Shown: one piece after another, positions 1 to 7,645 of the stretch | Numbering within the stretch: position 1 is the first letter of the stretch | Layout of the letters: every line of letters begins with the position of its first letter | IMG/VR virus record: IMGVR_UViG_3300025133_000745 | Span: 1 to 20,408 of that record | DNA: 20,408 nt | Source of the DNA: a virus | Reading direction: 5' to 3' (one strand) | Translations under genes and position numbers: made by a program | Notes under the pieces: generated by a model | Seen by the model: the letters and a program-made list of their open reading frames with translations, nothing else | What the model was told of the DNA's origin: nothing | Database searches by the model: none

Positions 1-932
1 ACCTAGCAAGGCTTTTGCAGAAAAAAGGGTATGAGGTTTTCGGCGGTTATCGTCGTGGAGCCAGCCCAAGAACAGACAGGCTTGAGCGTTTGGGTGTCAG
101 TTGTGAAATGGTGCCTATCGAGCTTGGTGAATACGAAAATATAAAACGCACCATTGACAGGGTCAGGCCCACCGAGATCTACAATTTAGCTGCACAATCG
201 TTTGTCGGTGATTCATTTGAACTTCCGCTGTACACCGTTGATGTAAATGGTGTTGGCGTACTGCGCCTGCTGGAGGCAATCCGTGGCAAAAATATACGAC
301 TTTACCAAGCATCTACAAGCGAAATGTTCGGCAACGCGCCAGCAAGACAAAATGAACGAAGCCGTTTTCAGCCTCGATCACCCTACGGTGCAGGCAAGCT
401 TTTGGCGCATTCTTTATGCGTTAACTATCGAGACTCCTACAAAACCAAAGTCAGCTGCGGAATCCTGTTCAATCACGAAAGTCCACTTCGGGGACAAGAG
501 TTCGTCACCCAAAAAATCGCCAAAGGAGTCTGGAACAACAAAATAACTCTTGGGAACCTGGAGGCAAGGAGGGATTGGGGGCATGCAGCGGATTATGTCA
601 GGGCGATGTGGTTAATGCTGCAGCATGATCCGGATGACTTTGTGATCGCGACTGGTAAGAGCCACACCGTGAAAGAATTTCTAAACCTTGCGTGTGAGAC
701 CGCCAAGCGTTATCCGGAAATAGCTTCAAGTCTGGATCATTATCGTCCAGCGGAAGTTCACCACTTGTGCGGTGATGCAACGAAGGCACATGAAGTATTG
801 AAATGGGAACCAAGGATCGGGTTCAAACAACTCGTTAGCGAGATGGTCAGGGAGGCCAAAACATGCACAAAATCTTTATCGGATATGACCGCAAGGAAAT
901 CGCGGCCTATCATGTCTGCGCACACAGCATAA
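1..932 (+). CDS. gmd: GDP-mannose 4,6-dehydratase, 5'-truncated by the window edge
   Basis: Converts GDP-D-mannose to GDP-4-keto-6-deoxy-mannose, the precursor of GDP-fucose, GDP-rhamnose and related sugars; a cytosolic extended-SDR enzyme. The reading frame is open to base 1, and codons before the TTG at 15 encode L-A-R-L, matching the family helix after the NAD(P)-binding loop, so the true start and the Rossmann glycine motif lie outside the window. Counting from the TTG, I see S-T-S-E-M-F-G at 100-106, the catalytic Y-x3-K as Y124/K128 in SPYGAGK, then the diagnostic FNHESPLRG and RRDWGHAADYV blocks. The last 20 or so residues are unlike the family and are read through the start of the next gene (70-base overlap). 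Family assignment is firm. Presence in a phage late operon suggests modification of host surface glycans or of virion proteins, which is inference. Confidence 0.93.
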   Translation, partial: LARLLQKKGYEVFGGYRRGASPRTDRLERLGVSCEMVPIELGEYENIKRTIDRVRPTEIYNLAAQSFVGDSFELPLYTVDVNGVGVLRLLEAIRGKNIRLYQASTSEMFGNAPARQNERSRFQPRSPYGAGKLLAHSLCVNYRDSYKTKVSCGILFNHESPLRGQEFVTQKIAKGVWNNKITLGNLEARRDWGHAADYVRAMWLMLQHDPDDFVIATGKSHTVKEFLNLACETAKRYPEIASSLDHYRPAEVHHLCGDATKAHEVLKWEPRIGFKQLVSEMVREAKTCTKSLSDMTARKSRPIMSAHTA

Positions 933-1555
933 TTAAACACGCCACCGCTCCGGTGAGCATTTGCCCCGTCAACATCAGGCATATAGAAAATTTCCACAAT
1001 ACCGATTACAAGGCATCTACTGAATTTGCCTTTACTCGTTTTCTGGTTCCGTATTTATCAGATTACGAAGGGTATTCGGTCTTCATGGATTGCGACATCC
1101 TTGTTCGTAGCGATATAAACCGCCTGTTTGAATGTATTGACGGTATCTCCGATGTTCAGGTTGTAAAGCATCGATACGTTCCAAAAGAAGGCAATAAGTT
1201 CCTTGGGGCGGAGCAAACCAAATACAGTAAAAAGAATTGGTCAAGCGTCATGCTGTTTAATAACGCTGCCTGCAAAACCCTTTCAAAGCACTATGTTAAT
1301 CGCAGTGGTGGTTTGAACCTGCACCAGTTCGATTGGGCAAAAAAGGTAGGTGAGTTACCGAAAGCATGGAACTACCTCGTTGGTGAGGGTGTCGATGATT
1401 CGGTCTACGGAAATCCTAATCTTGTGCATTTCACTTTGGGTGGCCCGTATTTTGAAGATTATAAAAATTGTGCTTTCGCAGATGAATGGTGGCAATGCTG
1501 GAGGGAAGCAAATTCGGTTTTAGATAGGAAAGTTTTGGGAGGCGGAAATGTTTAA
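863..1555 (+). CDS. Glycosyltransferase, GT8-like, DxD type
   Basis: Likely transfers a sugar from a nucleotide donor. The 230-residue protein has an N-terminal Rossmann-like strand (KIFIGYDRKE), a conserved STEFAFTRFLVPYL segment, and the metal/nucleotide-sugar motif D-C-D at 76-78 inside VFMDCDILV. A C-terminal H-F-T-L-G-G-P at 190-196 resembles the metal-binding His region of GT8 enzymes. The ATG at 863 has GGAGG at 851-855 with seven bases of spacing. It overlaps gmd by 70 bases and the next gene by 8 bases, so the three are probably co-transcribed and co-translated. The natural guess is that it uses a GDP-sugar derived from the gmd product, but donor and acceptor cannot be read from the sequence. 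No membrane segment or signal peptide is apparent. Confidence 0.72.
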   Translation: MHKIFIGYDRKEIAAYHVCAHSIIKHATAPVSICPVNIRHIENFHNTDYKASTEFAFTRFLVPYLSDYEGYSVFMDCDILVRSDINRLFECIDGISDVQVVKHRYVPKEGNKFLGAEQTKYSKKNWSSVMLFNNAACKTLSKHYVNRSGGLNLHQFDWAKKVGELPKAWNYLVGEGVDDSVYGNPNLVHFTLGGPYFEDYKNCAFADEWWQCWREANSVLDRKVLGGGNV

Positions 1556-2174
1556 CAGCGTAGAAGAGGCGATTAAATTCGGGGAAAAGAAGCAGGCAGA
1601 TGGTGGACGGCCTGAATTTTTCCTGCAGGCGGTTGATTACAAGGACGCAAACGGCAATGTATTAAGTCGTGATGAGATTTATGTACGCATATTTAATATC
1701 GGTGATCCGAAAAGTATTATCGAGCGCCCCAAGCGTCCTGAAGATGAGAAAAGATGGCCTGCTTACTGGCAGGCTTATCAGGAAAACTCAGAGGTGCCGG
1801 AACAGGGAACACCAACCAAATCATTTCCGTTATTGACACCGGCTGACATCCAGAATCTCGGCAGGCGAAAAATAAAAACAGTCGAAGAGATTATTAATCT
1901 TCCGGATAACGAACTTAAAAATATTTTCGGTGGCAAGGGATTTGCTACCAAGAGAGCCGCTGAAAAGTTTCTGGATTATCGGCAGGGCGATACCGCTGCC
2001 TTGTTGCAACGAATAGAAGAATTGGAGAGTAAGCTTGGCAACGATACTAAGCATATGTCAGGGAGTGATGGAGGAAACAGGGTTTCCGAGTCCGTCAACT
2101 CTGGTGGGAAACAACGGGCAAGACGCAAGAACAATCCTAAGGCTCGCAAAAACGTCAGCAAAAAGGCTGGCTGA
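1548..2174 (+). CDS. Conserved phage protein of unknown function, HhH-like segment plus coiled coil
   Basis: 208 residues. It resembles a recurrent phage family found near capsid and connector genes, with a R-P-K-R-P-E-D-E-K-R-W-P-A-Y-W signature (about 61-75). This is followed by GTP...FPLL-TPADI and a short helical repeat (about 97-135) that looks helix-hairpin-helix-like. A short coiled coil follows (LLQRIEELESKLG, about 151-164). The last 45 residues are low-complexity, Ser/Asn/Lys-rich and strongly basic, and are encoded where the gene overlaps the next one by 140 bases, so this tail may be constrained by the other frame. The ATG at 1548 follows GGGAGG. By position it could be a virion or assembly factor (head completion or scaffold-like). 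I do not know a characterised function. Confidence 0.75.
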   Translation: MFNSVEEAIKFGEKKQADGGRPEFFLQAVDYKDANGNVLSRDEIYVRIFNIGDPKSIIERPKRPEDEKRWPAYWQAYQENSEVPEQGTPTKSFPLLTPADIQNLGRRKIKTVEEIINLPDNELKNIFGGKGFATKRAAEKFLDYRQGDTAALLQRIEELESKLGNDTKHMSGSDGGNRVSESVNSGGKQRARRKNNPKARKNVSKKAG

Positions 2175-2778
2175 AGAATATCCGTGGAGTGTCCTTACCA
2201 AGGAGCATGAATTTCCGCTGGTTAAGGATAAGGCTTCGTATGATCTGCCGGACGATTTCGGGCGCTTTATAAACGGCACCATGTGGGATCGGGTGGAATC
2301 GCGTCCAATCGAGCGTGTCGCGCCACATATCTGGCAGGAATTTAAAAGCGGGTTAGTCAAAACCGCTGTATATCGACGCTGGCGTGTGAAAGGTGTGGAA
2401 GGCACTAAAGAGCTTTTCATAGACAGCACCCCAAGTACGACACAATGCGAATATGAATGCCGTGATGGAACCAAAGTGCGTCTGGGCGTTGCGTTTGAAT
2501 ATATATCAAATGAGTGGGCGGCAAGTACGACGGGCAATCCAAAGACAAACTTTACGGCTGATACGGATACTTTTTCGCTGGATGACTCGCTGTTGGAATT
2601 AAATATTAAATGGCGTTGGCTGAACGCACTAAACCAGACTTATGTTGAAGAAAAAAATGAATTTGATCGTTACCTGTCGATTGCAAAAGCGCAGGATGGT
2701 GGTGCCGGTGTATTAAGGGCGGATCATGGGCAGGCTTTCCGTTATCCGAATATTCCGGAGAGCGGCATTGGTCTCTAG
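2035..2778 (+). CDS. Head-tail adaptor protein (T7 gp11 / tail tubular A-like position)
   Basis: 247 residues. The N-terminus M-A-T-I-L-S-I-C-Q-G-V, followed by GFPSPSTLVGN and A-x3-A-K-R-L-A-E-E-Y-P-W, is typical of podovirus connector/adaptor proteins that sit below the portal and join it to the tail nozzle. The family-like N-terminus fixes the start at the TTG at 2035. A GGAGAG Shine-Dalgarno at 2024-2029 lies exactly five bases upstream. The next in-frame ATG (2068) would remove the conserved helix. It overlaps the preceding gene by 140 bases, unusually long even for a phage. The gene immediately downstream is the nozzle-like protein, matching the gp11-gp12 order. The family call rests on sequence pattern and synteny; direct homology to T7 gp11 is not claimed. 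Confidence 0.72.
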   Translation: MATILSICQGVMEETGFPSPSTLVGNNGQDARTILRLAKTSAKRLAEEYPWSVLTKEHEFPLVKDKASYDLPDDFGRFINGTMWDRVESRPIERVAPHIWQEFKSGLVKTAVYRRWRVKGVEGTKELFIDSTPSTTQCEYECRDGTKVRLGVAFEYISNEWAASTTGNPKTNFTADTDTFSLDDSLLELNIKWRWLNALNQTYVEEKNEFDRYLSIAKAQDGGAGVLRADHGQAFRYPNIPESGIGL

Positions 2779-4270
2779 GGCGGCTCTGGCAAGAGAGCGA
2801 TATCGTAGTTCGTATAGGGGTTCAACGCCTGCTCCTATCGGCGGCTGGAATACCCGCGATGACCTTGCAAACATGCCTCGCGCTGATGCAGCGGTGTTTG
2901 ACAACTGGTTACCGGACACAAACGCGGTGCGCCTGCGAAAGGGGTATCAGCAGTTCTGTACTGGCGTGGGTAGCGGAAATGTAGAAACCCTCCAGTCACA
3001 TGTCACAACCTCAGGAACAGACAAGCTTCTGGCCTGTGGTGGTGGACGCATATATGACATTACCAGTGGTAGTGCAACATCGCTTGCTACCGGCTTTGCC
3101 AGTAATCGGTGGGACACAGTCGATTTCAATCGAGGGGTGGTGTTCTGTAATGGCGCAGACCAACCGCAGATTTACGATGGTAGTACAGTTTCCGCCGCTT
3201 CATTTGTTGGCGGTGATATCTCACATGATCGTTTTTTCTCTGTGCATGTATTCAAAAACAGGGTCTATTACGCAGCCAAAGATGAACTGGCCTTCTGGTA
3301 TACCGAGCTTTTTGCTTCTACCGGAACTGTCACAAAATTTCCTTTAACAGGAATTGCCGAAAGGGGTGGTAGCGTTGTTTCAATCAATTCATGGACAGTT
3401 GATGGCGGCAGCGGACCAGATGACTTTCTGGCTGTCTTCACCTCAGAAGGTGAGGTGCTGGTGTATCAGGGAAGTGATCCTGGTGATGACTTTGCCATTG
3501 TTGGAAGATTTTATGTCGGACCTATCGTGGATAATCGGGCTATCGCCCCGATCTACGGCAAGCTTTTTGTGGTTACTAACCGAGATTACATATACGCACC
3601 TGACCAGTTTATAACACAGGGTGGCGGCAGGGACTCAAAGCTAAGTGGTGCTGCAAGGGATGCACTTGCGTTGTATTCGGGTTTCGCTGGGTGGCAGGCT
3701 CATTACTCTCCTAATGAAGGGTTAATGATTGTTAATGTGCCAACGGGCGAAAGCACTTCGGTGCAGCATGTTACGAATGTCAGGACCGGAGCAGCTACCC
3801 GTTTCACCAACCTGAATGCAATGGTGTTTGGTGAATTCAACAACAAACTGTATTTCGGTGGCACGGGTGGAAAGGTTTATCGCTACAGCGGAACGACAGA
3901 TGACGGTAGTGCAATTACAGCAATTGCGAAAACCGCACCAACGATTTTAAGAAGCAATTCCGAAAAGCGGGTGTCAGCGTATCGCCCACGTTTAATCAGC
4001 GTCGGCAATGTGACCGCTGTGAGTGGGCTTGCATATGACTTCCATCCTGTTGCATTCAAGCAATCAATTAGCTTGAGCGCAACTTCAGGAACGGTGCTGC
4101 CAGCTGACTGGCCTTTTGATTGGGCATCGGAAGACACAACAAGAGAAGAATGGATGAGGGGCGCAGGACGAGGCACTTTTGTGCAATTGTTTTTACAGGT
4201 CAGTTCAACTGTTGATGTTGACTGGTTAGGCACCGATTTCATATCAGAACCAGGAGGCATTCTGAGGTGA
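2768..4270 (+). CDS. Tail nozzle-like structural protein (T7 gp12 / tail tubular B-like position)
   Basis: About 500 residues, rich in Gly, Ser, Thr and aromatic residues, with many short beta-strand-like repeats and no obvious catalytic motif. The APIGGWNTRD...DNWLPDTNAVRLRKGY block near the N-terminus is a hallmark of a widespread phage structural family encoded after the adaptor; a beta-propeller nozzle role is inferred. I place the start at the TTG at 2768 because GGAGAG at 2757-2762 precedes it by exactly five bases, the same arrangement as three other genes here, leaving an 11-base overlap with the adaptor. An in-frame ATG at 2726 with AAGGG at 2714-2718 is a possible alternative giving 514 residues. 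The stop overlaps the next GTG start (GTGA). Confidence 0.75.
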   Translation: MVSRAALARERYRSSYRGSTPAPIGGWNTRDDLANMPRADAAVFDNWLPDTNAVRLRKGYQQFCTGVGSGNVETLQSHVTTSGTDKLLACGGGRIYDITSGSATSLATGFASNRWDTVDFNRGVVFCNGADQPQIYDGSTVSAASFVGGDISHDRFFSVHVFKNRVYYAAKDELAFWYTELFASTGTVTKFPLTGIAERGGSVVSINSWTVDGGSGPDDFLAVFTSEGEVLVYQGSDPGDDFAIVGRFYVGPIVDNRAIAPIYGKLFVVTNRDYIYAPDQFITQGGGRDSKLSGAARDALALYSGFAGWQAHYSPNEGLMIVNVPTGESTSVQHVTNVRTGAATRFTNLNAMVFGEFNNKLYFGGTGGKVYRYSGTTDDGSAITAIAKTAPTILRSNSEKRVSAYRPRLISVGNVTAVSGLAYDFHPVAFKQSISLSATSGTVLPADWPFDWASEDTTREEWMRGAGRGTFVQLFLQVSSTVDVDWLGTDFISEPGGILR

Positions 4271-4728
4271 TTGTGGTTCCCGCCAATGCGGCGGAAAACG
4301 TGATTTTTGCCAGTTGGGCTTGTGACGTTTTGGACGAAAAACTAGAGACATTCGGCTTTGACAGATTCGGAGACCCGCTGTTTAACACAGTTGGATTTAC
4401 AGTCAGGGACGATAAATTGGCATGCGTAGTTGTTGCTTACAATTATGCAAAACCGAATGTCGTTATGGCGTTTGCTGCAACGAATCCTCGTTGGGCAACA
4501 AAAGGAAATATTAAGGCTCTAGGGCAGTGGGCATTCCGTGATTTGGGGTGCCAGCGCATTACAGCCTTTGTCAAAAAAAGTAATAAAAGGGCTAGGAAAT
4601 TCGATGAGGGGGTTGGATTCAGGCATGAGGGGAAATTACGCAAAGCCACAGAGAGCGAGGATGTCATCGTTTATGGGCTTTTAAAAGAAGAACATGAGAC
4701 TTGGTTAAGGAAAGCATATGGGAAGTAA
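4267..4728 (+). CDS. GNAT-like N-acetyltransferase fold protein (T7 gp13 position)
   Basis: 153 residues with the C-terminal half of a GCN5-related acetyltransferase: a helix after N-P-R-W-A-T-K-G-N (73-81) where acetyl-CoA pyrophosphate would bind, then QRITAFVKKSN (97-106) with the conserved Asn, then VGFRHEGKLRKA (116-127) and VYGLLKEE (135-142). The GTG start overlaps the previous stop, with AGGAGG at 4252-4257. It lies between the nozzle-like and gp14-like genes, the slot of internal virion protein A (gp13) in T7-type phages. It might therefore act in the virion or its assembly, or simply be an acetyltransferase carried there. The canonical R/Q-x2-G-x-G/A loop is replaced by W-A-T-K-G, so activity is uncertain. 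Confidence 0.75.
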   Translation: MIVVPANAAENVIFASWACDVLDEKLETFGFDRFGDPLFNTVGFTVRDDKLACVVVAYNYAKPNVVMAFAATNPRWATKGNIKALGQWAFRDLGCQRITAFVKKSNKRARKFDEGVGFRHEGKLRKATESEDVIVYGLLKEEHETWLRKAYGK

Positions 4729-5626
4729 GGGTGACACCGTCGTGGAAGCCGTCGATCCGTTAGAGGTTGCGCAAACGGATGTTCGGTTTAACCGCATCGA
4801 TCAACACACACCGCTTGGGTCATTAACCTATAGCGGGCCAGAAAGAAATGTTGCAACGATGGACCTGAGTCCAGAGCAGCAGGCGATTCTGGATGCCCAG
4901 CAGGAATCTGATCTTGGGCTGTTAAATATGGCCCTTGGCAGGCAGGCAGATTTTCAGGCGGGATTGCCTAATCTCGTCGCGGATTTAGAGACTGACCCCT
5001 CGGATTATGAGATGCGAATCGATCCATCTCAATTTGAGGGTATGGATCGTGATTATTACGAAGATGCTGTTTTTGACAGGGGGTCAAGGTTACTAAATAC
5101 CCAGTTCGATAGGGAAGAGGATCGGCTAAGGCAGTCGCTGGCGAACAGGGGGTTGACCGGCACCACAGATGAATTAGGGGAGGCAGCAAACACAGAGCTT
5201 GGGCTGTTCGGTCAGGGCAAAAATGAAGCTTTTCAAGCCTTAGCTCAGGATGCCGTCCAAAGGGCGGGGGGCGAAATGAGGGCGGACCTTGCAAGCCAAT
5301 TGGGTTTACAGCAAGGGGTAATCGGTGCTGAACAGGGAGCAATGCAGGCCGCTATGGCGGGTGAACTGCAGCAGGCAAATGTCGCAGAAGCCAACAGGGC
5401 GCGTCAGTTCAATGAGATGGCGGCGTTACTTGGAATGCAGCAAACCTCAGCACCAAATTTGTCAAACTTTTATACCCCATCACAAGCAGATGTTAGCGGT
5501 GCCTACGCACTCGAAAACCAAGCCAATATGCAGAACGCACAAATGGCAGCTAATGCCCAGCAGGGCATTATGTCGGGCTTGTTTGGGTTAGGCTCCAGTG
5601 CAATATTAGGCTCCATGTTGAGTTAA
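4718..5626 (+). CDS. Internal virion protein candidate (T7 gp14-like position)
   Basis: 302 residues in a family widespread in short-tailed phages and often labelled internal virion or DNA-transfer protein. Visible family marks are a TPLGSLTYS motif (about 31-39), LSPEQQAILDAQQ (about 51-63), a YYEDAVFDRGSRLLN-type segment, then RLRQSLANRGLTGTTDE (about 137-153). After that comes a long Ala/Gln-rich helical region (about 160-235) and a Gly/Ala/Leu hydrophobic C-terminus (GLFGLGSSAILGSML) that could insert in a membrane. The high Ala, Gln and Met content fits an ejection protein. The ATG at 4718 lies inside the end of the previous gene (11-base overlap). Function in genome delivery through the host envelope is inferred from family and order. 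Confidence 0.7.
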   Translation: MGSKGDTVVEAVDPLEVAQTDVRFNRIDQHTPLGSLTYSGPERNVATMDLSPEQQAILDAQQESDLGLLNMALGRQADFQAGLPNLVADLETDPSDYEMRIDPSQFEGMDRDYYEDAVFDRGSRLLNTQFDREEDRLRQSLANRGLTGTTDELGEAANTELGLFGQGKNEAFQALAQDAVQRAGGEMRADLASQLGLQQGVIGAEQGAMQAAMAGELQQANVAEANRARQFNEMAALLGMQQTSAPNLSNFYTPSQADVSGAYALENQANMQNAQMAANAQQGIMSGLFGLGSSAILGSMLS

Positions 5627-5636
5627 AGGAAATATT

Positions 5637-6056
5637 ATGCCATTAGGAAATCCACAGGGTTATCAAGACCCGCTACAAGTTGCGCTCAGCAACAATACGC
5701 TCCATCCATCCCAAATGGGCGTTGCTCCGTTGAATCAGCAGTTTTTGCCTTCACCTGTTGCAAAGGATCGTTTCTCACCACCTCGTACAGGACCGGCGAG
5801 TAAGTATCCTCCTAGGCAGCCTATAGCAGGCGCTAAAGGTGGCCCAATGCGACAGCCTCGCAACATAGGGCATCCATCTAAGGGTGGTCCGATGCAACAG
5901 CCGCCTAATATGAGGGGGCCTAGTGCCACGCCGCCACCAGGGTATCTGCGGCAAATGTCCGCGAAGGGTAGCCCGATGCGACAGCCTGCAAATATGGGTG
6001 CATCCACAACGGGCGCTGTTAGCAGTCCGCCTGTTTATCGAGGAGGTCTTCGATAA
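5637..6056 (+). CDS. Proline-rich protein with internal KGGPMRQP-type repeats
   Basis: 139 residues, not recognised. The N-terminal third is ordinary in composition; from about residue 45 it is dominated by Pro, Gly, Arg, Met and Gln. Three copies of a unit of the form K-G-G/S-P-M-R/Q-Q-P-x-N-M/I-G/R occur near residues 67-78, 82-93 and 110-121. It is probably disordered, basic and free of membrane segments. The ATG follows AAAGGAA by six bases, and the stop TAA shares its last base with the next ATG. Its position among internal/ejection protein genes suggests a minor virion or assembly protein, which is inference only. Confidence 0.7.
   Translation: MPLGNPQGYQDPLQVALSNNTLHPSQMGVAPLNQQFLPSPVAKDRFSPPRTGPASKYPPRQPIAGAKGGPMRQPRNIGHPSKGGPMQQPPNMRGPSATPPPGYLRQMSAKGSPMRQPANMGASTTGAVSSPPVYRGGLR
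5835..5999 (+). repeat. Three in-frame degenerate ~36-base repeats
   Basis: Copies start near 5835, 5880 and 5964, each about 36 bases, beginning AAGGGT/AAAGGT and running through a CCGATG/CCAATG core and CAGCC. They encode the KGGPMRQP-like units of the proline-rich protein. Many differences fall in wobble positions, which points to selection on the protein repeat. Confidence 0.7.
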
Positions 6057-7645
6057 TGGAAATGTCTGCACCCAGGCGTTCTGCATTATTACAAATGTTA
6101 TTAAAACAACAGCAAGCACCCCGCCAAATTGTCCATCCAGCCCAGTTGGCAGCTGAACTAGGCTCCCAGTTTATTCGCGGCAAGGCAATGTCAGGGTTGC
6201 GTGAGCAAGAGGCAGCTGCTGGCAGGCGCGAAGACGCTTTAGAAGCCGCTGTTCTTTCTCAGGCATTGGGTGGGCCTAGACAGGACTTTCAGGGCAGGCC
6301 GATTACAGATGCCTCTGGAGCGATGCAGACAGGTAGTCCGGAGGAGATGTACGCTAATTTAGCAAAATTGCCACCAACTAGTCCTATCGGTAGAGCGGTT
6401 TTAACGAAATTAATGACTGGTGAAAAACAACCAGAGTACGGCACCACGACAATAAAATCGCTTAATAAGGACACTGGCGTAAATGAGGATCAAACTTGGA
6501 TAACTGAGGACGGCATCCCTGTTAGGCTTTTCGACTCGGGCGATACATGGGACCCTAGAAGGGATAAAAAAGACGGTACTGGAGGCGGAGGTGCGATAAG
6601 TAATTTTTACCTCACTGGCGACGTATTCGGTCCAGACGGAAGCCTGATAGGTCGGGCAGAAGATATTATTTCGGCGGAAGCGGGTACAGAAAAACATCAG
6701 ATTTTAGTTGGCAGTCGTGATGCAGCTAAAACGGGGAATGTGTCCGGTAGAACAATGCAAATTCATGGCCTTACGAGAAACCATCCTGGATTAAGCGTAG
6801 CACAGGCAACTGCTATTGTTGACGGAACCGCCGAAATGAACGTCACCCCGAATGGGGATGTCATTTTTACTGATGTAGTAAAAGAAACAGCGTCTGTTGT
6901 GCCACTTAACCAATCGGAGCGTCCGAAAAGCCCTACGCCTAACCAGGCTGACGATCAAGGCTTTTATTCGCGGTCTCGTTATTTAACAGGCTTTGTGAAT
7001 AAGTTTCAATCTGCGACAGGCCCAGCTTTATCCTTGGTTACTGACGAGGCCGTGTTTGCAAAAGAGCAAGCAGCCACGACAGCCATTAATAATGCTATTG
7101 CCGATTTATATAGAACATTTGGCGCAAACACGCGATATCCGATGGGGGAGCAAGAGCGCATAAGAAAGGAAATTAATATTAAAGGAAGGTGGTTTGATAG
7201 TCCGGAGGCATATGATGTCCGCTTGCTGGAAATACAACACTTCGTTAATACCAAAATTGCTGAAGATTTGGTGAGTTCAAAGGATGTGTCATTGGGGCCA
7301 ACAGCAAGAGCAGGCTATGGGAAATCCGTTGCTGACCTTAGGCGTTTTCATGCGCAACTCGGTTTTCCAGATTATATTGTTAAGCATTCAAAAGAGTCAG
7401 CAGTTCCAGATAAGCTTTTAATAAGAATGGATGGTACAAGTAAAGCTAGGGATGCAAACGGCAATCGTGATCCCAATATGGATCTTTCCATTGCGAATCT
7501 GTTATTTATTGATTATGAGCGTTATTCGCCATTGCTTGACAAAATCCCAGAATATTATGAGCGGTTTAAGAAGCTAGGTCTTTCGGAGGATGACATCGTA
7601 GAGGCGATCCAGCGCCAAATATACCAAGAAGGAACTACTGAGTGA
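6056..7645 (+). CDS. Putative internal virion / structural protein (T7 gp15-like position)
   Basis: 529 residues, soluble-looking, no signal peptide or membrane helix. The N-terminus is helical and Gln/Ala-rich (about 1-80). A Gly-rich linker (DGTGGGGA, about 173-180) follows a beta-rich stretch. The C-terminal half is mixed and ends in a helical segment rich in Tyr and acidic residues (about 490-529). I recognise no enzyme motif. The ATG at 6056 is overlapped by the preceding TAA and has AGGAGG at 6041-6046. Together with the large gene downstream it occupies the gp15-gp16 slot, so an ejection-tunnel role is a reasonable inference without direct motif support. It is shorter than T7 gp15 (about 750 residues). 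Confidence 0.6.
   Translation: MEMSAPRRSALLQMLLKQQQAPRQIVHPAQLAAELGSQFIRGKAMSGLREQEAAAGRREDALEAAVLSQALGGPRQDFQGRPITDASGAMQTGSPEEMYANLAKLPPTSPIGRAVLTKLMTGEKQPEYGTTTIKSLNKDTGVNEDQTWITEDGIPVRLFDSGDTWDPRRDKKDGTGGGGAISNFYLTGDVFGPDGSLIGRAEDIISAEAGTEKHQILVGSRDAAKTGNVSGRTMQIHGLTRNHPGLSVAQATAIVDGTAEMNVTPNGDVIFTDVVKETASVVPLNQSERPKSPTPNQADDQGFYSRSRYLTGFVNKFQSATGPALSLVTDEAVFAKEQAATTAINNAIADLYRTFGANTRYPMGEQERIRKEINIKGRWFDSPEAYDVRLLEIQHFVNTKIAEDLVSSKDVSLGPTARAGYGKSVADLRRFHAQLGFPDYIVKHSKESAVPDKLLIRMDGTSKARDANGNRDPNMDLSIANLLFIDYERYSPLLDKIPEYYERFKKLGLSEDDIVEAIQRQIYQEGTTE

Noticed and set aside
2058-2537. 159-codon minus-strand ORF opposite the adaptor gene
   Set aside because: Shadow of a conserved virion gene; no Shine-Dalgarno and it would be isolated on the opposite strand.
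2726-2767. ATG 2726 as the nozzle gene start
   Set aside because: Kept only as an alternative: TTG 2768 has the recurrent GGAGAG-N5 signal and a short overlap, and the extra 14 residues are not typical of the family.
5835-5999. CRISPR array
   Set aside because: Three degenerate repeats lie in frame within a coding gene, with unequal spacing and no unique spacers.
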